Assembly: GCF_014202475.1 (NCBI RefSeq)
Contig: NZ_JACHGV010000001.1
Location: 552,186 to 616,185 of the forward strand
Origin: Streptomyces paradoxus
GTDB taxonomy: Bacteria; Actinomycetota; Actinomycetes; Streptomycetales; Streptomycetaceae
Length of the DNA: 64,000 nucleotides
Direction of reading: 5' to 3'
Shown here: positions 59,709 through 64,000 of the stretch, one piece after another
How the letters are laid out: each line of letters begins with the position of its first letter
Numbering within the stretch: position 1 is the first letter of the stretch
The notes under the pieces: model-generated
What the model was told of the DNA's origin: nothing
What the model saw: only the letters and a program-made list of their open reading frames with translations
Databases searched by the model: none
Translations under genes and position numbers: made by a program

Positions 59709-60019
59709 CGAACCGGAGTGACACAATCCGCCGCTGTCCCGCTGACGGAGGAGGGACGGAAGAGAGCCCGTTCCGCGGACCGTCGCAGCGCAGTCGTACT
59801 CGTACAGATTCGGTGGAGATTACGGCACCGAAACTTACTCAACCGTCAGTTTTGTGTCCGACCCTTCCCCATGTGAGCGCTTTTTCCCTCGCTGACCAGC
59901 GTGGACCAGAGTGATGCCCGCCTTCGCACCCCCTCCCGCCCCCTGTCCGGGTGGGGTAGCTTTCACGGCGCTGTGCGGGGCGTCACTCGACAGGAGCGCT
60001 GAGGAGCGGGGAGCGGGGT
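59709..60019. other. Non-coding interval upstream of the acyl-CoA ligase
   Basis: About 310 bases with no supported gene. It holds an imperfect palindrome-like CTTACTCAACCGTCAGT at 59834-59850, which resembles the TetR-type fatty-acid operators (TTACTC...GGTAA) only weakly, and the inverted pair CGGTG/CACCG around 59811-59830. The AT-richer stretch 59830-59880 probably contains the promoter. Confidence 0.35.
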
Positions 60020-61846
60020 TTGCGCGAGTTCACCAACCCTCCGTTGGCGTTGGCACCTCCGGTGGGCGGTCTGGCCGACGTGGTCTTCGAGCATGCCCAG
60101 GAGGACCCGCTGCACATCGCGCTGGGCCGCAAGGACGACTCCGGCCAGTGGCGTGACGTCACCAGCGCCGAGTTCCGCGACGAGGTGCTCGCGCTGGCCA
60201 AAGGCCTGCTGGCGAGCGGCATCCGGTTCGGTGACCGGGTCGCGATCATGTCCCGCACGCGCTACGAGTGGACCCTGTTCGACTACGCGCTGTGGACGAT
60301 CGGCGCCCAGGTCGTTCCGGTCTACCCGACGTCCTCGGCCGAGCAGTGCTTCTGGATGCTGTACGACGCCGAGGTGACGGCCGCGGTCGTGGAGCACGAG
60401 GACCACGCGATGACGATCGCCACCGTCATCGACCGGCTGCCCCAGCTGCGCCGGCTGTGGCAGCTCGACTCCGGCGCGGTGCACGAGCTGTACGACGCGG
60501 GCGCGCACCTCGACGACGAGATGGTGCACCGCCACCGGCAGGCCGTCACACCCGACTCGGTCGCCACGATCATCTACACCTCGGGCACCACCGGCCGCCC
60601 CAAGGGCTGTGTCATCACGCACGGCAACTTCATGTACGAGGCGGACACCGTCATCGAGCGCTGGGAGCCGGTGTTCCACTCCAAGCGCGGCGACGAGGCC
60701 GCGACCCTGCTGTTCCTGCCGCTCGCGCACGTCTTCGGGCGGATGGTCCAGGTCGCGGGGATCCGCGGCAAGGTGAAGTTCGGCCATCAGCCGCAGCTGA
60801 ACGCGACGGCCCTGCTGCCCGACCTGGCCGCGTTCAAGCCGACGTTCTTCCTGGCCGTGCCGTACATCTTCGAGAAGGTCTTCAACGCGGCCCGCCGCAA
60901 GGCCGAGAAGGAGGGCCGCTCCGGCCCCTTCGAGAAGGCCGTCGACATCGCCATCAAGTACGCCGACGCGATGGAGGCCAAGGCCTGGGGCACCGGCCCC
61001 GGCCCCTCGGCGGGCCTGCGCATGCAGCACCAGCTGTTCGACAAGCTGGTCTACGGCAAGATCCGCGCCGCGATGGGCGGCCGGATCAAGCACGCCATGT
61101 CCGGCGGCTCGGCGATGGACCGACGGCTCGGGCTGTTCTTCGCCGGCGCGGGCGTGCACATCTACGAGGGCTACGGCCTGACGGAGTCCACGGCCGCCGC
61201 GACCGCCAATCCGCCCGGGCGCACCCGCTTCGGCACGGTAGGGCAGCCCATTCCCGGTATGACCGTGCACATCGCGGACGACGGCGAGATCTGGCTGCAC
61301 GGCGAGAACGTGTTCCAGGGGTACCTCAACAACCAGAAGGCCACGGACGCCACCCTGCACGACGGCTGGCTCGCCACCGGCGACCTCGGCGCGCTGGACG
61401 AGGACGGCTTCCTCACCATCACCGGCCGCAAGAAGGAGATCCTGGTCACATCGGGTGGCAAGAGCGTTTCGCCCGGGGTGCTGGAGGAACGCGTCCGGGA
61501 CCATCCGCTGGTCAACCAGTGCATCGTCGTGGGCAACGACCGCCCGTACATCGCCGCCCTGGTCACCCTCGACCAGGAGGCCGTGGAGCACTGGCTGGCC
61601 ATGCGGGCCAAGCCGCAGATGTCCCCGGCGGAGCTGGTGCGCGACGCGGATCTGGAGACGGAGGTGCGCCGCGCGGTGGTCGCCGCCAACACCCTCGTCT
61701 CGCAGGCCGAGTCGATCCGCACCTTCCGCATACTCGCCCAGCCGTTCACGGAGGAGCACGGGCTGCTGACCCCGTCGCTGAAGCTGAAGCGGAAGGCGAT
61801 CGAGAAGGCCTACGAGAACGAGGTCGAGGCGCTCTACCGGGCGTGA
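60020..61846 (+). CDS. Long-chain fatty-acid-CoA ligase (AMP-forming)
   Basis: A 608-residue adenylate-forming enzyme of the FadD15 type that activates long-chain fatty acids to acyl-CoA. The P-loop-like A3 motif IIYTSGTTGRPKGCVITHGNF lies near residues 188-208, LPLAHVFGRMVQ follows, then A5 EGYGLTESTAAATANP, A7 WLATGDLGALDEDGFL and A8 TGRKKEILVTSGGKSVSPG. The TTG start at 60020 is used because GGAG lies six bases upstream and it immediately opens REFTNPPLALAPPVGG. No partner genes; the upstream interval may hold a fatty-acid-responsive site. Confidence 0.93.
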   Translation: MREFTNPPLALAPPVGGLADVVFEHAQEDPLHIALGRKDDSGQWRDVTSAEFRDEVLALAKGLLASGIRFGDRVAIMSRTRYEWTLFDYALWTIGAQVVPVYPTSSAEQCFWMLYDAEVTAAVVEHEDHAMTIATVIDRLPQLRRLWQLDSGAVHELYDAGAHLDDEMVHRHRQAVTPDSVATIIYTSGTTGRPKGCVITHGNFMYEADTVIERWEPVFHSKRGDEAATLLFLPLAHVFGRMVQVAGIRGKVKFGHQPQLNATALLPDLAAFKPTFFLAVPYIFEKVFNAARRKAEKEGRSGPFEKAVDIAIKYADAMEAKAWGTGPGPSAGLRMQHQLFDKLVYGKIRAAMGGRIKHAMSGGSAMDRRLGLFFAGAGVHIYEGYGLTESTAAATANPPGRTRFGTVGQPIPGMTVHIADDGEIWLHGENVFQGYLNNQKATDATLHDGWLATGDLGALDEDGFLTITGRKKEILVTSGGKSVSPGVLEERVRDHPLVNQCIVVGNDRPYIAALVTLDQEAVEHWLAMRAKPQMSPAELVRDADLETEVRRAVVAANTLVSQAESIRTFRILAQPFTEEHGLLTPSLKLKRKAIEKAYENEVEALYRA

Positions 61847-61961
61847 CGAGCACCTCGCGGGGCAGGTGTGGCTTCGGAATTCTCCCGTCAGGAATGCATC
61901 ACCGCCCGTGATCGTTGACGATGGGAGTACACCTGACCACTTACCGAAGGATCGAGAGCTC

Positions 61962-62795
61962 GTGAGCAAGGTCCCCCCGATCATCCTGAACAACGGCGTC
62001 GAGATGCCCCAACTGGGCTTCGGCGTCTGGCAGGTGCCGGACGACGAGGCCGAGACGGCCGTCGCGGCGGCGCTGGAGGCCGGGTACCGCAGCATCGACA
62101 CAGCGGCGATCTACGGCAACGAGGAGGGCACCGGCAAGGCCATCGCCGCCGCCGGTCTGCCCCGCGAGGAGCTCTTCGTCACCACGAAGCTCTGGAACGC
62201 CGACCAGGGGTACGACTCCACGCTGCGCGCCTTCGACACGTCGCTGGAAAAGCTCGGCCTGGACTACGTCGACCTGTACCTGATCCACTGGCCGACGCCG
62301 GAGCGGGGTCTGTACGTCGACACCTACAAGGCGTTCGAGAAGCTGCACGCCGACGGCCGGATCCGTGCCATCGGCGTCTCCAACTTCCTTCCCGAGCACC
62401 TTCAGAAGCTGATCGGTGAGACGTCGGTCGTCCCGGCGGTGAACCAGATCGAGCTGCACCCGCACCTGCAGCAGGGCGCCTCCCGCGCGTACCACGCGGA
62501 GCAGGGCATCGCCACGGAGGCCTGGTCGCCGCTCGGCCAGGGCAAGGGCCTGCTGGAGGTCCCGGCGATCGTGGCCATCGCCCGCAAGCACGAGCGCACC
62601 CCGGCCCAGGTCGTGCTGCGCTGGCACCTCCAGCTGGGCAACGTGGTGATCCCGAAGTCCGTGACCCCGTCGCGGATCAAGGAGAACATCGACGTGTTCG
62701 ACTTCAGCCTCGACGACGAGGACCTCGCGGCGATCAGCGCCCTGAACGAGGACCGCCGCATCGGCCCGGACCCGGCGGAGTTCAACGGCGCCTGA
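61962..62795 (+). CDS. Aldo/keto reductase
   Basis: A 277-residue NADPH-dependent (beta/alpha)8 reductase. The catalytic tetrad is visible: Asp and Tyr in SIDTAAIYGNEEG, Lys in LFVTTKLWNADQGY, His in VDLYLIHWPTPERG. The cofactor-binding stretch VIPKSVTPSRIKENIDVFDF ends the barrel. It closely resembles the 2,5-diketo-gluconate reductase-type enzymes; the natural substrate is unknown. GTG 61962 follows a GAAGGATCGAGAG stretch; the frame is open further upstream to 61866 but without a ribosome site. Confidence 0.92.
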   Translation: MSKVPPIILNNGVEMPQLGFGVWQVPDDEAETAVAAALEAGYRSIDTAAIYGNEEGTGKAIAAAGLPREELFVTTKLWNADQGYDSTLRAFDTSLEKLGLDYVDLYLIHWPTPERGLYVDTYKAFEKLHADGRIRAIGVSNFLPEHLQKLIGETSVVPAVNQIELHPHLQQGASRAYHAEQGIATEAWSPLGQGKGLLEVPAIVAIARKHERTPAQVVLRWHLQLGNVVIPKSVTPSRIKENIDVFDFSLDDEDLAAISALNEDRRIGPDPAEFNGA

Positions 62796-62808
62796 GCCGC
62801 ACCGGCAG

Positions 62809-62848
62809 CGCCCCGGCCCGGAGCCCTCGCGGGCCCGGGACGGGGCGT
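62809..62848. terminator. Hairpin terminator between convergent genes
   Basis: CGCCCCGGCCCGG pairs with CCGGGACGGGGCG with one bulge, between the aldo/keto reductase and the convergent SDR gene. Confidence 0.7.
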
Positions 62849-62864
62849 CGTCGTTTCCGCCTTC

Positions 62865-63566
62865 TCAGACCGGCTGCCCCACCGGCCGTACGACCACCGT
62901 GTTGACGTCGACCCCGTCCGGCTGCCTCATCGCCCAGACGATCGAGTCGGCGATCTGGCCTGCGGTGAGGAGGTGGCCGGGCGGAAGGCTGCCGTAGGAG
63001 TCCCAGAAGGGCGTTTCCGTCCGGCCCGGCGCGACCAGGGTGACGCCCACGCCCCACTCGGTGACCTGCCGCCGGGTGTTCTCGGCGAGTCCGGTCACGG
63101 CCCACTTCGTCGCCCCGTAGATATTGCCCGGCCCGTGGACGAACCCGGCGACGCTGCCGACCAGCACGATCCGGCCGCGTGTCTCCTTCAGCGCGTCGAT
63201 GGAAGCCCGGATCAGCAGGGCCGGGCCGAGGACGTTGGTGAGCACCATGTCGGTCCAGCCGGCCGGGTCGCCCTCCGCGACCGTGTCGTGGGTGGCGAAA
63301 CCGGCGTTGGCGACGACGGTGTCGAGCCGGCCGAAGGTCTTCACGGTGGTGTCGACCGCCGCCCGGACGTCCTCGTACACAGCGGTGTCACCGACGAGCG
63401 TCAGCAGCCCGTCGGGCCGCCCCAGTTCCTCGGCGAACGAGCGCAGCCGCTCCTCCCCCCGCCCGGTGACGGCCACCCGGTGCCCGGCGTCCAGCAGTTG
63501 CCGTGCGACGGCGGCGCCGATGCCGCTGCCCCCGCCGGTGATGAGCGCGACCTGAGAGTCGGACAT
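62865..63566 (-). CDS. Short-chain dehydrogenase/reductase
   Basis: A 233-residue classical SDR. The cofactor loop is ITGGGSGIGAAVARQLL, the NAG motif VVANAGFAT, the catalytic Ser in IVLVGSVAGFVHG and the YxxxK pair in IYGATKWAVTGLAEN. A basic residue after the second strand (VTGRGEERLRS) suggests NADP. ATG 63566 follows GGGGGA. The substrate is not readable. Confidence 0.92.
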   Translation of the reverse strand: MSDSQVALITGGGSGIGAAVARQLLDAGHRVAVTGRGEERLRSFAEELGRPDGLLTLVGDTAVYEDVRAAVDTTVKTFGRLDTVVANAGFATHDTVAEGDPAGWTDMVLTNVLGPALLIRASIDALKETRGRIVLVGSVAGFVHGPGNIYGATKWAVTGLAENTRRQVTEWGVGVTLVAPGRTETPFWDSYGSLPPGHLLTAGQIADSIVWAMRQPDGVDVNTVVVRPVGQPV

Positions 63567-63652
63567 GCATTCCCCCTGTGGTGTGGGCCGGTGTGCGATG
63601 CCGGGGAGTCCATCAGTTGGAGCACTCTCGAAGTCAAGGGCTGCCGCCGTCG

Positions 63653-64000
63653 CTATGCGGGCCGGACCGCCGTGTGGACCGTGTGGGCCTCCAGGACGAA
63701 CACGTCCGGGCGGTGGTGCAGGCTCGCCTCGTCGTCCGGGTCGAGCAGGCGGTCGACGGTCGCCAGGTCCTCGGCGTCGAGCCCCTCGGCGAGCTTGTCG
63801 CGCATGTGCGACAGGGACGCCACGACATAGGCACGGGCCCGGTCCGAGGCGGGCGCCGGGAGGTCGAGCAGGAAGCTGTGCGTCCGCGTGTGCTTCAGAC
63901 CCGCGGCGGCCAGCAGGGCCGGCCAGTTCTCGGTCTCGGCCACGTGCCCGGGGAGCTCGGTGCGCATCCGGGTGAACCACTCCGCCTCCACCGCGTCGAT
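63653..64000 (-). CDS. SAM-dependent methyltransferase, C-terminal part (runs off the right edge)
   Basis: The last 115 codons are present, beginning in frame at the window edge (IDAVEAEWFTRMRTEL) and stopping with TAG at 63653. The segment AETENWPALLAAAGLKHTRTH, FLLDLPAPASDRARAYVVASL and DLATVDRLLDPDDEASLHHRP matches the C-terminal cap of Streptomyces class I methyltransferases of the UbiE/Methyltransf_25 group. The SAM-binding part lies outside the window, so this is by resemblance only. Confidence 0.65.
   Translation of the reverse strand: MDAVEAEWFTRMRTELPGHVAETENWPALLAAAGLKHTRTHSFLLDLPAPASDRARAYVVASLSHMRDKLAEGLDAEDLATVDRLLDPDDEASLHHRPDVFVLEAHTVHTAVRPA

Overview
The window is about 72% GC with strong third-position GC bias, frequent GTG/TTG starts, GGAGG-type ribosome sites, ATGA/GTGA stop-start overlaps and families typical of the genus, so it is almost certainly a Streptomyces chromosome fragment. 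Gene order recalls, from memory only, the SCO6556-SCO6589 part of the S. coelicolor chromosome.

Left end (1-12 kb): the 5' part of an EF-G paralogue with a short possible leader ORF, then a decaying stretch with a frame-shifted gene and a lipoprotein gene lacking its signal peptide. Next come a YceI-like protein, an NmrA-like reductase and a hydroxyquinol operon (flavin monooxygenase, intradiol dioxygenase, maleylacetate reductase), with a GAF/Fis regulator, a tandem repeat array and a near-identical palindrome shared with the yceI promoter. A perfect terminator, tRNA-Leu(GAG) and a DUF2254 membrane protein follow.

Oxalate block (12-22.6 kb): aldehyde dehydrogenase, sucD and sucC read left. 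A divergent operon reads right: oxalyl-CoA decarboxylase, formyl-CoA transferase, an ADP-forming CoA ligase and an OFA-type oxalate/formate MFS transporter. This converts oxalate to CO2 and formate.

Leftward block (22.7-42.7 kb): an EBO-type cluster (inositol-phosphate synthase, UbiA/EboC, TIM-barrel isomerase, EboA, TatD, EboE, EboF-like phosphodiesterase) lies between a Tat-exported isomerase and a very large secreted sugar dehydrogenase/ThuA/DUF1080 protein. Beside it are an isomerase, a Gfo/Idh oxidoreductase, a ribose-type ABC transporter and a ROK repressor.

Formate block (42.9-52.9 kb): a FadR-type GntR regulator, a KAS III enzyme, a second OFA transporter with a 46-residue small subunit, and a divergent operon of a PanE-like reductase, an NAD-linked formate dehydrogenase whose catalytic chain is split into two genes in swapped order, and FdhD. 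Sequences resembling one another lie before oxc/sucC, before the GntR gene and before the formate operon, so I infer one oxalate-to-formate-to-CO2 regulon.

Right end (53-64 kb): MarR/quinone reductase pair, secreted sialidase, DUF4185-like membrane-anchored protein, BASS transporter with divergent LysR, long-chain acyl-CoA ligase, aldo/keto reductase, SDR and the end of a methyltransferase. No CRISPR array, insertion sequence or prophage was seen. Two GC-rich Streptomyces repeat elements lie in frame inside coding sequences (sucD and the second OFA transporter).
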